From NCBI GenBank assembly GCA_949130485.1, contig OX422184.1, forward strand, positions 5,560,655-5,624,654: a stretch of DNA of 64,000 nucleotides, in the 5' to 3' direction. The position numbers and the translations under genes are program-made. Below are positions 41,618 to 53,328 of the stretch, in pieces (position 1 is the stretch's first letter; the number at the start of each line of letters is the position of its first letter). The notes beneath the pieces are model-generated. The model was not told the origin of the DNA and did not search any database. It saw only the letters and a list, made by a program, of their open reading frames with translations. This stretch comes from Agelas oroides. Its lineage: Eukaryota; Porifera; Demospongiae; Agelasida; Agelasidae.

Positions 41618-44457
41618 CAGAGGAGGTTGGACACGTTACGGACGTGCACGAAACTCCGTGTCACGTATGGTTAGTAAACATTGCAAGATCAGCGTGGCGA
41701 TGGCTCTCGAAGTGCGTTTTTGTACCTGTCCTGTCGCGGGAACTAGGACCTGTAGGAGCATCATACTCGGTTCGCGGATAGTTGAGATGGGACCCTACTG
41801 CTCCTGCGTATCTGTGGCGCTGGGGAGTCAAAACTTCGCAGCAAGAGCGAGTTAAACCCGGAGCGTGATTAACATGACCTGGAGGACGGTACTTTGAGCA
41901 GTTGTAGCTCCATAACGCAACGGGCTACGAAGCTCGGACTTGCGTTGTATGAAAGTAGAAAGACGGCTGATTCCAGTGATGTGCATTTGTGGGGGTGACA
42001 CCCCCATTGGTTTTGGAGCTACAGAGCTTTGAAAGTTGACAAGATTTGGGAAATGTGAAAATAGGCTACAATTTAGGAGCTCGTATCTTCCGGTCAGATC
42101 ATGCTATTGTGACAGAACTTGTACCAAAATGAAGCCCTTTCCATGTACTTTGTGATGATCTCCACATTGTTGGTGACACCCCATACAGATTTGGAGTAAT
42201 CCAGCTTTGAAGTTGACCATAATTGTGAAAGATGTAAATCTGGGTAAAATTCACTCACCCGTATCTCCTCAACAAAGAAGACAGTGGTGATGGGACTCGC
42301 ACCAAAATGATGCACATTCTATACACTTTCTGATGATATCCATATTGTTGGTGACATCCCATACAAATTTGGAGCTATACGGCTTTGAAGTCAACTGTGT
42401 TTGTGCAATATCAAAATATGTGGTAAATAGGAGCCCATATCTTCCCGTCAGATTATGCTATCGTGACAGAACTTGAAGGCCTTTCCATGTACTTTGTGAT
42501 GATATCCACACTGTTGGTGACACCCCATACGGATTTGGAGTAATCCAGCTTTCAAAATATGGGTAAAACTCAATCACCTGTGTCTCCTCAGCAAAAAAGG
42601 CAGTGGTGATGGGACTCTCACCAAAATGAAGCACATTCTGTATACTTTCTGATGATATTCAGATTTTCTGTGACATATCATAGAAATTTGAAGCCATCTT
42701 GCTGAGAAATCATGTCAAATTTTGCTGATAAAAATATACATCTCTGAGGACAGTGATGGGACTTACACAAAAGATGCACATTCTATGTACTTTCGGTGAT
42801 ACCTACTCATAGTGGTGATGTCCCATTTATTCTTGGACCTTTGTTTTTTGAAAGTATTATCTACTCAAGTATAGCCAACAATGATATAATTATACTTTCT
42901 GATATCGATGATTTCACTTCAATGGTGGCACTCTATTAATAGCCTCTCATTCTCATGCCTTCTCTACATCGAAGGTTTAGTCATTTCCAAATGGAGAAGG
43001 CCTGTGGTAATATGCTGGAGGCAGGGAAGGCCTATGAATGAGGTCATTTCATTAGACCATGGTTTGATTGCAGTAGGTTTACACATAAATGCATTCTGGT
43101 GAATATCACATAGAAGTTCGTAGATTAGGTTAAGTTCATGCATCATGCATGCACTGTCCTCAATGATATTGGTAGTCTCACTCCATAGCCTATGGCTAAG
43201 ATATTGGTAGTTCAAAGTTTCACAAACATAGTTGACTTCTTAGCCATTTGGTATGAGTCCCATCACTTCTGTCTCTTTTTCAGAAGATATACACTGTCAG
43301 GTGGTTAAATTTTTTAAATATTCGGATATTGCACTAACATGGTTGACCTCAAAGCTCTAAACCTTCATGGGGTGTCACCAACAATATGGATATCATCAGA
43401 AAGTATATGGAATGTGCATCATTTTGGTGTGAGTCCCATCACCACTGTCTTCTTTGTTGAGGAGATATGGGTGAGTGAATTTTATCAAGATTTACGTCTT
43501 TCACAATTATAGTCAACTTCAAAGCTGGATTACTCCAAATCTGTATGGGGTGTCACCAACAGTGTGGATATCATCACAAAGTACATGGAAAGGCCTTCAA
43601 GTTCTGTCACGATAGCATAATCTGACGGGAAGATATGGGCTCCTATTTACCACATATTTTGATATTGCACAAACACAGTTGACTTCAAAGCCGTATAGCT
43701 CCAAATTTGTATGGGATGTCACCAACAATATGGATATCATCAGAAAGTGTATAGAATGTGCATCATTTTGGTGCGAGTCCCATCACCACTGTCTTCTTTG
43801 TTGAGGAGATACGGGTGAGTGAATTTTACCCAGATTTACATCTTTCACAATTATGGTCAACTTCAAAGCTGGATTACTCCAAATCTGTATGGGGTGTCAC
43901 CAACAATGTGGAGATCATCACAAAGTACATGGAAAGGGCTTCATTTTGGTACAAGTTCTGTCACAATAGCATGATCTGACCGGAAGATACGAGCTCCTAA
44001 ATTGTAGCCTATTTTCACATTTCCCAAATCTTGTCAACTTTCAAAGCTCTGTAGCTCCAAAACCAATGGGGGTGTCACCCCCACAAATGCACATCACTGG
44101 AATCAGCCGTCTTTCTACTTTCATACAACGCAAGTCCGAGCTTCGTAGCCCGTTGCGTTATGGAGCTACAACTGCTCAAAGTACCGTCCTCCAGGTCATG
44201 TTAATCACGCTCCGGGTTTAACTCGCTCTTGCTGCGAAGTTTTGACTCCCCAGCGCCACAGATACGCAGGAGCAGTAGGGTCCCATCTCAACTATCCGCG
44301 AACCGAGTATGATGCTCCTACAGGTCCTAGTTCCCGCGACAGGACAGGTACAAAAACGCACTTCGAGAGCCATCGCCACGCTGATCTTGCAATGTTTACT
44401 AACCATACGTGACACGGAGTTTCGTGCACGTCCGTAAGCGTGTCCAACCTCCTCTGG
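41618..44457. mobile_element. 2.84-kb palindromic (foldback) element
   Basis: Arms 41618-42552 and 43521-44457 (about 935 bp each) are inverted copies with very few differences. Inner sequences stay recognisable but diverged to about 42690 and 43370, leaving a unique loop of about 0.7 kb. Each arm carries tandem units of about 150-178 bp marked by GTTGGTGACACCCCATAC (near 42160, 42337, 42508 on the left). Tips are CCAGAGGAGGTTGGACACG and inverse. GATGCTTC flanks both sides. No protein domain was recognised; frames shared by the two arms are mirror images of each other. Confidence 0.88.
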
Positions 44458-44463
44458 ATGCTT

Positions 44464-44716
44464 CCAGAGGAGGTCGGACACGGTTGAACTTTACTAATTA
44501 AAATGGCTGAGGTCACACTAATTGATCTTGGATATTGCAAGGTAGAAAGCTTTTTAGCTTTTTATATGACTTGCCCCAGCCTTGAATCTTGATTTGAAAA
44601 CTGGGGCCCCCCTCAGTAAAAGTCGAGAGAGCTAGTCTGTTGAGATATGAAAAATCAATTAGTGTGACCTCAGCCATTTTAATTAGTAAAGTTCAACCGT
44701 GTCCGACCTCCTCTGG
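44464..44716. mobile_element. 253-bp foldback element adjoining the large palindrome
   Basis: About 75-bp terminal inverted repeats starting CCAGAGGAGGTCGGACACGG and continuing through TTTACTAATTAAAATGGCTG. The tips match those of the 2.84-kb palindrome, and GATGCTT occurs on both sides (44457-44463, 44717-44723). It is a small member of the same family inserted at the same target. Confidence 0.82.
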
Positions 44717-44730
44717 GATGCTTCGCCCTT

Positions 44731-44784
44731 AGTCTCGCCGGCCAGACTCTCTCCGCACGTGAGAGAGTCTGGCCGGCGAGACTA
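44731..44784. mobile_element. 54-bp perfect hairpin with 10-bp flanking duplication
   Basis: AGTCTCGCCGGCCAGACTCT CTC and its exact inverse enclose a 7-nt loop. CTTCGCCCTT is present on both sides (44721-44730, 44785-44794), as expected for a 10-bp target duplication. It could alternatively be mistaken for a terminator, but it is in an animal genome with no gene nearby. Confidence 0.7.
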
Positions 44785-46156
44785 CTTCGCCCTTCGGTAC
44801 CATCAGCAAGTACTCCACCAAAGGTGAGCTACATGCACAAAAGTATAAGTGGTCTAATCTTATTCACGTATGTGTTTGCATTTTACAGATCATACATGTA
44901 AAGCCCTCACTCCTTACCAACTCCATCATGATACTGTGTCACTTCCGGACAAAGTCGCATGTTATGGAACTTGCATGTGGGTTTCTTGTGTCCTGATGTT
45001 CATGGGCCATCATGGAAGCGATCTCCAACAATGCATCTATCTGTTGTGTGGGTGAGAGGGTTCAAAACCTGCTTGCAGTAACTGTGATCTCGCAAATCAG
45101 TGGTGTCAGAGGTGATAAACTCTAAAATCAAGACAGTAAGATTGCAGTCAAGTTCCCAGCAAAACATGCAACATTACTTCTTTTACAATCGGTTAATGAA
45201 CTACTGGTACAACAAAGCATCATATAGAAGCAGCTACACCAGATGAAAGTTAAACTCCAACCAGGCGAGACTGTTGTTCATGACTATCTGCACCGCTTTG
45301 TGTATGCATGTTCACTATGCAAAACTCCTGGTCATACTCGGCATACATGTCAATGCAAACATTTTCACTGGAGGGAAATGCAAACATTTTTCAAAGCTGG
45401 AGGGGAATGCTTACTGGAAGGAGCATGGAAAGATTATTATTAAGTCATAGGTTACTAGTGAAAGTGCAAATGTTATTCTAGGCAATGGGGTGAGCATGTA
45501 GCCTCATTTCCAGCCTCCAAAAAGTTGTAGAAGAGCCTAGAAATGAGGCAGGGGCAAGAGAAAAACAATTAAACATAGTCCACAATGAACACCTGGATAT
45601 TGTCATCTTTATGTTTTGCTACAAAGGGGTGAAGGGATGAAGAGAGTGAGTGCCTGACGTAAGTCCTAATAGGGGTTGGTATGGATGATGTCAGCACTGG
45701 GGGAAGGACATGAGAGAAACCTGAAAAGGGAGAGATGATGAAGTTTATTCATAACAAAATCGAGTTTAGGTTCACAGTGTCTGTCCAAGGATTGGACTCC
45801 AGAATGGGCTATATGCCACTACAGCTCATTGCTTAGTATATAGCGTAAGCTGCCAATTATCGACCAGCACCAATTTTCGACCAGCGGTTAATTGCATGCC
45901 GAATACCTGTCATTTACTCTCACGTGATTCCGTAGTGTGCGGAAGGACTCGGTGATGTACGGTTTCTTCCTCGTGGTGTGCGCAGGAACTGGTGGTGCGC
46001 AATTCATTCCAGCTCTGCTGGAAAGTATTCCAGATAGTTCACCTCATATCTGACGGTTGACTGAACAGCTTACGAAGAGGTAAGAAAGTTTTGGACCAGA
46101 ATATTGTAGCATATGTTCCATAATGTTGATGAATATCCTGTAATAGGAACATATGG

Positions 46157-46420
46157 GTGCATCCAAGTTCAAGGGACTCTACTGAAGATGATGACTATAA
46201 AGTACCACCAATGGAACAATGGAGACACACCAAGTGTGCAGTAAGGGCTAGACACCAACTATCTAATAGGGAATACTGCAATTATTGCCGTATTGTGGAG
46301 AAAGAAGTACGTACTACAGATGCGATGAATGCAAGTTGAACTCCTGCTTTGATAGAAAAGAGGAATCACTTTCGTTTATGGCACTCGGCTAGGTGCAACC
46401 ATTTTCGTATGTACACATAT
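46157..46420 (+). pseudogene. PiggyBac-type C-terminal cysteine finger remnant (frameshifted)
   Basis: The first frame gives RHQLSNREYCNYC. A shift gives YRCDECKLNSCF, and a second shift gives NHFRLWHS. The pattern C-x2-C ... Y-x-C-x2-C-x4-CF ... WHS resembles the zinc finger that ends many piggyBac-like (DDE_Tnp_1_7) transposases. At least two frameshifts break it, and no piggyBac catalytic core was found upstream. Its presence inside the pogo-like inverted repeats is odd. Confidence 0.4.
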
Positions 46421-46649
46421 CCCTAGCTGCTGTATTGACTACATGTAACATAGATCACCAAATATCAACCAGCATCATTCATCAACCAGTTACATGGAGG
46501 ACAATTAATCACCAATATGTGGACAATAAGTTTGTGATTATGGCATAAAGGCTTATTGTGTTGATGAGGAGACGCCACTTGGTAAATGTTTATCAGGTTT
46601 TGACTAAAATGACTGTTTTATGAGGTATTGTTTGTTTCTTGAGTATTAG

Positions 46650-47573
46650 ATGCTGCACAAACAGTATGCCCGTAAAGGAATGAGAAAACACCTAACTCGG
46701 CAAAAACATCACTCGCTAGTCATCTCTCCAGTCTTGTGTCCTTCTGCCAAGAGAAAGCAGTGGACAGGCAGTCAGATGCTAGCAGCACTGAAGGCTGTTA
46801 AATCGGCTACTGGAATTAACAAAGCAGCTCGTGAACATGGGGTTCCTGCAACTACTCTTAAAGACAGAGTAAGTGGACGTGTAGCTCATGGAACTATACC
46901 AGGCCCCAGACCTTACCTAAGTGTTGAAGAAGAGACTAAACTTGGAACATTTCTAAAGAACTGTGCAAGTGTAGGGTATGGTAAAACAAGAAAGGATGTA
47001 CTGCTTATTGCTGAATCAGTCTCAAAAGATAAGGGTGTTCTGAAAAAAGAATGCATTACTAGTGGATGGTGGAATAAATTTCTTAAACGCCAAGGAGATC
47101 TGTCTCTTAGACATGGTGATAGTACAGCCCATGTTCGCATGGACGCTATCAATAGAGAAACTATAGATCAGTACTTCTCCTTGCTCAAGAATGTCCTCGA
47201 TGAGCACAATTTAGCAGCTAATCCTGAGTGAATATATAATGCTGATGAGACTGGAATGCCGCTGGACTTCAAGACTTCCAATATAGCAGCTATTTCGATT
47301 CCAGAAGAAGGAGTTTCCATTAGTGGAGAAGTGTCAACAGTTGGCGAAAGTGGGAAATCATCACTTTGTAATGAAGATGGAGGTGTGTCCCTTGAAGCAT
47401 CACCCAGTAGTGATCCAGATGGAGAAGCCTTTCCCAGTAGTGGTGAGGCTTCATTCAGAGGTGTATTTTTACAGAGTGAAGCAACTAATGGAACATCTTT
47501 CACGGATGAGCAGTTGGGGCTTTTTGAGAAAAGCTTAGAAGAAGGATATGACCTTTTTGTTGATGCAGACTAG
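46650..47573 (+). pseudogene. Pogo/Tigger-like transposase with stop and internal deletion
   Basis: From ATG 46650: an HTH_psq-like N-terminus (residues about 30-75, with NKAAREHGVPATTLKDRVSG), then a CENP-B/Tc5-type second HTH region and the helix RETIDQYFSLLKNVLDEHNL. A TGA at 47229 interrupts just before YNADETGMPLDF, the first catalytic-aspartate motif of DDE_1 transposases. After MPLDF the catalytic core is absent, and the frame jumps to an acidic Ser/Glu-rich tail ending LFEKSLEEGYDLFVDAD (stop at 47571), the usual C-terminus of this family. The deletion removes the second Asp and the third acidic residue, so the protein cannot catalyse transposition. Confidence 0.72.
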
Positions 47574-48187
47574 GTTCGCTGGCTCGAGATGCACCACCCT
47601 GCAACCCCTTCTGGAATTCTTTGCCACATGCCAGGCCCTTAACCTGTGCTGAGTAACTCTTAAGTTCCATGTCAATGTTGGTGTTTCAGGGTTCACATGT
47701 CTCATGCTTGTGCAGTAATGCTCCAATGTTGTTGCTTTCACTTTTCTTTAGCTTTGTTTAATCCCCTTCTAACTCTAAGTTCTGTGTCAATGTTGGTGTT
47801 TCAGGGTTCACATGTCTCATGCTTGTGCAGTAATGCTCCAATGTTGTTGCTTTCAATAGTTTATGTGACAGTTTCACGTGCTTGTACTTAAAAAACATGG
47901 TTCAATTGCACATAATAATAATGCTCCAATGTTTACATAGTGCAACGTGCCGATCAGCAGTAGACAGAGCAAACTGGTAGTTGCGTAGGCGGACATGGAC
48001 GATAATTGAGTATAGGAATATTAATGGTTGGGCGGAAATTGGTGCTGGTAGTCGATAATTGAAGTTTTGCCGGCGCAAATTATTACTTGTGTTTGGAACC
48101 AAGTTTTAGAACCGGATAACTTGCATTCTTGGCAAAGAGAGATCGAAGCGAAAGGAGCAAGTCTTCGGACCATTCCGGATTCAAGTT

Positions 48188-48289
48188 ATGGCTCCAGGGA
48201 CAAAACTTGGTCGGTATTTGGTTACTTACGCTACACTTGGATTGTTCATATCTATAATAGTCAGGCACCACCTACCTAACGTTCTATGA
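48188..48289 (+). CDS. Small 33-residue frame with one hydrophobic segment
   Basis: ATG at 48188 after CAAGTT; product MAPGTKLGRYLVTYATLG followed by LFISII and a short basic/His tail. The single predicted membrane helix recalls small mitochondrial-type membrane proteins or a first coding exon, but no family is recognised. It begins 127 bp beyond the right end of the decayed pogo element. Low confidence. Confidence 0.2.
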   Translation: MAPGTKLGRYLVTYATLGLFISIIVRHHLPNVL

Positions 48290-49943
48290 CACCACTGCAT
48301 GTGACAAAATCTTGTAGATCTTCCCTGCATGTCTAATTAGCACTAATCATTGCAATTGTGCATTGCATGATGTCATCACTAGTTACAGTGACCTTTGACC
48401 TGCAGCTAGCTATTTGACAAAGTGGAGAGGGAAAAGGAAAAAGAATCTCATTTCACTCCCTGCCTGACACTGCAGGAACATGTTAGCTAAAACTAACCAT
48501 TCCACAGTAGTTATAGCTAGAAGTTGAAGATAGGCAGTATCTTAGAGCTGTGCATTGAGTTGCTGTAGGCACCATAATTTTTCATCAAGAAGCCTCAAAC
48601 TCAATACTTTATGTAACAATCACGCAAAAAGCTAATTCTAAAATTTGCTCTTGTGATCGAGTGGAGCTGTTAATTCATTGCAGTGAGAAGTGAAAAGGTT
48701 AGCATCACACACTGTGGTCTGTTTCAATAATGATTTTGACTTCCAGCTGGTTTAGCTAGCTCTTATCGATAGCTAGGTGGAGGTGTTTTGCATTATTGTA
48801 CGTTCATATCAATGATCTGGGCTTCCAGCAGATGAATCTAGTGTGGACTTTCTGGTGCCTCCACTGAAGAAACCGTCTTGCAAAGCAGGCCGAGGACTGA
48901 AAATAGGAGGAAAGATAACCTCCTCCTATCATCTAACAATTTATAAAGTGTAAGCACTAAAGTCATTCTAAGGTTCTTCCTATATGCACTCTTTAACGTT
49001 TCGAATTTCATACTAGATAGCTGTATAACCATATATTAAGGTTGGGAGGTGCCCAAACCTTGTCCCGCAACACTGAGGAGGACTATTGTACCATACAGAT
49101 GTTTCTATGGACCCAACTGAATGTACCTGTTTTCAGCTCATAAGTGCATAGCTATGTGGGGAGGTTGGGGGTCAAGCATGAGGACCTTAGGTTTTTGGGT
49201 AAGATGTATTGCTATGTTGACTAGGTGCTCAAACCAAACAGTTTGCTGACTCTCATGGCTTGAGATTTAATGCAAAAAAAAATAAATAAATAAAACTCAA
49301 CATTCTGTTTGGGCATCATCCATCCAGATTCTTATTTTGCGGCACCTTTGTTTCCTGAACTCCGTAGTCTATTTGGGTCACATTCTTTGGGCCTCTAGGG
49401 ATTTTGTTCGCAAGTCTAACTGCTGGAGTTGATCTGTTTGTGAAGGCCAAGCTGAATCATGCATTTTGCCTGCTCTTGTATGGATCCTTTCTGTGGAAAC
49501 TCTCCAGTAAGAGCATTAGCATTGTAGATGTTTCCACAATAAAGTGCTCAGGAGGGTCAGGCATCTACCACAGAACTCCCACACAGCTATTGTGCATTGC
49601 ATCGCCAGGCTTTACAGTATCTCAAGTCAAGAGAGCTACTGCTTAGTTCCCTTCGCTCCCCTTCATCAGTTGTTCAGTGTGTCTTCTTGGATTCCTCTTC
49701 CTTCCTGTTATACTTTTATTGGACCCACTTATGGGAACCAGCTTATCAAGAAATATGGCCGAAGTAATTATAGGAGCTGTACAGTTTGGATGCTTCTTAC
49801 CATATGGAGATGTTATGCACTAGAAACTGTGTTGATAATGCAAGGTAGTAATGACAACATCATTAACTATATCTAATGGTGTTGTCTTGTTTGCTATATT
49901 GTGTTTTGTACACCTCTTGTTGGTGTATAAACCAATAATGATA

Positions 49944-49974
<31 letters not shown>

Positions 49975-50560
49975 TAATAACAACAACAACAACAACAGTA
50001 ACAACAAAACCAATAATAATAATAATAATGATGGTGATAGTCATGAAAGTCACACCTTTTCACATAAAGGTGTCTAGCTACTTCCTGTTGATGTGCCATG
50101 GTGAGATGTCTGATGGTGCATGGGTATTGAGTGAAGCAGCTGCAACATGTAGCACAGCAGTCCTCTCAACACAACTCTGGCTAAGTGCCTTGGAGCAGCT
50201 AAGATAGCTAGTTTGTGCCAGTGTGGTCCCTGTTGATAATGACACAATATACTTTTTCAGGGACCAGCCATGAAGCCCTTGCTTTGAAAGAGAGATTCCC
50301 ACAGCTAACTGTGGGTAACTTCACAATTGGAAACACAATGCATGCTAGTTGTATTTCAGTGCCTAAAATATGGGGGTATCACTGGGCATGCAGTGATAAA
50401 TTGTAATTGGGAAGTGATAAACATGGGTTTGACATTTGACATTACTGCACTGGGACTGCAACACTGCAAAGTGCAACAGTGATCATTGTTGCACATCATA
50501 ATACCAATGCAACAAATTTCATGTTGCACCGGAAGTCATGTTGCACACCAGGTGTGCGCT
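48290..50560. other. Gene-free stretch
   Basis: Unique AT-rich sequence with no exon I can support. Contains a trinucleotide microsatellite listed separately. An 80-codon plus frame at 49404 and an overlapping 110-codon frame were not recognised. Confidence 0.4.
49937..50032. repeat. AAT/AAC trinucleotide microsatellite
   Basis: (AATGAT), (AAT)n, then (AAC)n and (AAT)n. Open frames of Ile, Tyr/His or Thr across it on both strands are artefacts. Confidence 0.97.
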
Positions 50561-50568
50561 GAAAGATA

Positions 50569-51003
50569 GCAATGGAGGACGGTGAATTGGCGAGTAACTA
50601 CCCTCCTAAACGGTACGAGATTAGCGACTAACCTGGAATTGCAGTGCATGTCGGACCACAGGGCGTAGGCGCCTTCCACACACTGTTTCTGAGACCGTTC
50701 TCGATGGAATAACCGGTGAAGACGTAGGGCATTCTCTCTGACGGTTTCTTGTGAAAGGAAAATAATAGCGCTACTCTTACCCCGCGTTCTCGGCCTATTT
50801 CTGGAACCGTGAATGGCAGTGGATGGACTGGATTGCAAAGAACGTCGGAAACGAAGCGCCTTCTGTAGTCGAACCCGGAAAATTACCAGTATAGTAGAAG
50901 GGGCGACGCTGCTGTGTTAGGACTCACTAAACTAGGCCTCCGTGGTCATTAAAACGCGTCCTTTCTGGCTGCAACTGCTTGCCGATTCACCGTCCTCCAT
51001 TGC
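50569..51003. repeat. 23-bp inverted repeats 390 bp apart
   Basis: GCAATGGAGGACGGTGAATTGG at the left is mirrored by CCGATTCACCGTCCTCCATTGC at the right with one change. Both inward strands therefore start ATGGAGGACGGTGAA. This may be a short transposon or a duplicated coding start; no gene could be followed from either end. Confidence 0.55.
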
Positions 51004-51244
51004 GTTCTCTCGTATCTAGGATGCGCTCTTATACACATCCGTGTCGCGCATGCGCAACAAGTATGCATGTGGACAATGACTCCTGAACTCTATAGTATTA
51101 TTTTACCTCTACCCAATATATCCCTATGGGTGTGGCAATGAACTTTTGAACTTATTACATGAGCGGAAGCGGAGCTATTCCGAAGTACTTTTCAAAGCTC
51201 TACTTTTGGTCAATATATTATACACATTTATATGCGCATATGCG

Positions 51245-51302
51245 TCGTTGCCCTAACAACACCCTAAATTAACCCTAACCCAACCCTAATAAACCCTAAA
51301 CC
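51245..51302. repeat. Interstitial telomere-like CCCTAA variants
   Basis: Several CCCTAA/ACCCTAA units in degenerate spacing (CCTAAC, ACCCTAACCC, AAACCCTAAACC). Related short tracts occur near 40485 (CCCTAACCC) and 53390 (GTTAGGGTTAGGG). Animals commonly use TTAGGG telomeres, so these are interstitial traces. Confidence 0.5.
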
Positions 51303-51303
51303 A

Positions 51304-52932
51304 ACCAATCAGATTAGAGCTTTGAAACGCACTTCGGTACTATATCGGAAGCGCAATATCGTTTATGTTGCACGGGGGATTGATGTTGACCATTAACCAT
51401 ATTGGTATAGTCTAGATTCACCCTGTTTGAAACCGTTTCCGGTTACGTCACTGTAATAACTATTTATAATCCGTCGCGCTGCCGTAAGTTAACTCTTTAA
51501 CAACCGTAGGCTATTTACTGGAAGTGTTTATTAGGCTATGGATACCTTCCATGGTCCGTATTTTCACTTCCGCTTGGAGCTAGCACTGGAAACTTGACTC
51601 AAAACTTCATTGACACATTCTCTGTAGGTGCATGACCTTGGACACACCCACTCATTAGCGAGCGTTCAATAGTTAGGGCCCTCCAACCAGAGAACGCTCC
51701 TCCAGACTAAAAGCTGCCTAAAATGCCAGAAATGGAGTCCCTACAAGATGAAAGGAGCGTTTTCTACGCCCGTTTGTGCAAGAAAGCAGACAAATGGCCC
51801 ACCTGGCATTGACCAAGGCTTTTCTACAGGCAGCTGCAACCGCCGCCATGCACTGTCAGCCAGAGCGGTGCACCCACCCACCTCCACCTGTCCCACCTCC
51901 CCCTGTCCCACCCTTTCTGCGAGTAGCGATGTCAAAAGATCCTTTCACAGTAAAATTTTGTTCGGTTCCGCGACAATACTGTGGTAATACGGTACACGTG
52001 GTCCTCAAATTTCCGCACCCTATAGCTTTCAACTTGGGTTTGCAAAGTTATTTATCAAAGACGATTTCAGAGGTGTTGTAAAAATCTGATCACTTGGTTG
52101 CGTGAGTGTGTATAATGCCATTATTTCTATCCATCCAACTTATCCATAGATTATTTCCAATAACGAACCATCGTTATTCCGCACCCTATAACTCTTCTTA
52201 GGCACGATGTATAACTACCATTTTCGCAATGCAAACCATCGATGGTATCCTCTAACAAAAGATATTGTCAACTTGTGCAAAGGTCTTACCTTTCAGACGA
52301 TCATGAATGTCACCCTGCGTGCTCGTTCTGCCCAGTGTACAATCGCTGGCAAATGCCGCTTGATAGTAAAATTATCTTCCGCCGTGCAACTGGCGCGACT
52401 TCGTAAACTATCCAGAGGTCGTGCGAAAACCGACAAACTTGAGTCAGATCATAGAGTTGACCAGTAGCTCATGTTTGCTCGTGCTAGCCTCATATACTGT
52501 GGTGTTGGCTCAAAATGGCATCACAATAAACTTTGGTTATAAATATAGAGTACAGGATAAGCTATACAACGGTCTTTGTCCGGTACAAATCCGTTCATTG
52601 GTTACAGAGATACGGGTAGTATTGTCAGAACCTGGACCACGCCTACAATTGCTCTAATTATAGATATTCGGTAGAAAAATTTTCGCAATGCGCGAAACGG
52701 TCAATGCGATAACTCGGGTTCCGCTGAACCGATTTTGATGGGAAAACCACCGTTCAGCTCCACTCCGGCAGCGCTTTGCGATGAGATTCATCACAGTGTT
52801 CCTGAGGAGTGTCAAAATTTTTGTTTGACATCGCTACTGCGAGCACAGAGCCTATCTTCAAAACGGATTGCGCCAACTGATAACATGCGGCCAAAATCTG
52901 ACGACGCCATAGGCGTCATCGGTTGGTAAAGG
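51304..52932. other. Gene-free stretch with short unassigned frames
   Basis: Several frames of 60-100 codons (for example 51776-52081 plus, Pro-rich from a CCACCTCCACCTGTC repeat) were examined and not recognised. No splice-linked gene could be built. Confidence 0.35.
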
Positions 52933-52938
52933 GTTAAA

Positions 52939-53328
52939 TCGAAGTGGCTAGAGAGCCGGTAGTGGAAATTAAATTCTAGGGTCGATAACTTCTGATAGCA
53001 AACTCCAATTTTAATGAAACTAGTATCAGTGGATAGAGCTTTAAAAGAGCTACAAAATGATACCCCTTTCGTTAGGTTGTGCCTTATATTGTTGTAAATA
53101 CAAATACAAACGCTTAAAGAACCGGTACCGGTACTTTAAGATTATGCGAAGTGAATTTTACTAGGTACGGCGGCTGTACTAAACCGCTTGCTGGAAAAAA
53201 AGGATATCATTTTGTAGCTCTTTTAAAGCTCTATCTACTGATACTAGTTTCATTAAAATTGGAGTTTGCTATCAGAAGTTATCGACCCTGGAATTTAATT
53301 TCCACTACCGGCTCTCTAGCCACTTCGA
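52939..53328. mobile_element. 390-bp foldback with about 125-bp arms
   Basis: CGAAGTGGCTAGAGAGCCGG through CTAGTATCAG to AGAGCTACAAAATGATA at the left is mirrored at 53206-53328. The spacer is about 145 bp, and the mirrored arms show only a few differences. GTTAAAT flanks both ends, a possible 7-bp target duplication. It lies about 0.5 kb upstream of the membrane-protein gene. Confidence 0.75.

Larger units (their letters stand above)
45854..48061 (+). mobile_element. Decayed pogo/Tigger-like DNA transposon (about 2.2 kb)
   Basis: CAATTATCGACCAGCACCAA at the left is mirrored by TTGGTGCTGGTAGTCGATAATTG at the right, giving inverted repeats of about 25-35 bp. Inside lie a pogo-type transposase remnant (46650-47573) and a cysteine-finger fragment (46157-46420). 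A direct duplication of about 78 bp (47663 and 47779, containing TGTCAATGTTGGTGTTTCAG) lies near the right end. Reading frames are broken, so the copy is inactive. Confidence 0.75.

Noticed and set aside
42094-43979. Identical 73-codon frames in opposite orientation (42094-42315 minus, 43758-43979 plus)
   Set aside because: They are the two arms of the palindrome; the composition is not protein-like and no motif is recognised.
44731-44784. Rho-independent terminator-like hairpin
   Set aside because: No T run follows, the setting is an animal genome, and flanking 10-bp duplications point to a mobile hairpin.
45243-45443. 66-codon frame with CSLC/HTC/CKHFH resembling a zinc knuckle
   Set aside because: Cysteine spacing fits no family clearly, and there is no supporting context outside the nearby transposon.
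49820-50207. Ile-rich and Tyr-rich frames on both strands
   Set aside because: Translation of the AAT/AAC microsatellite.
51723-51812. Short frame with ERSVFYARLCKKADKW resembling the N-terminus of 14-3-3 proteins
   Set aside because: Only about 15 residues are similar, it reaches a stop without a splice donor, and no further 14-3-3 exon was found.
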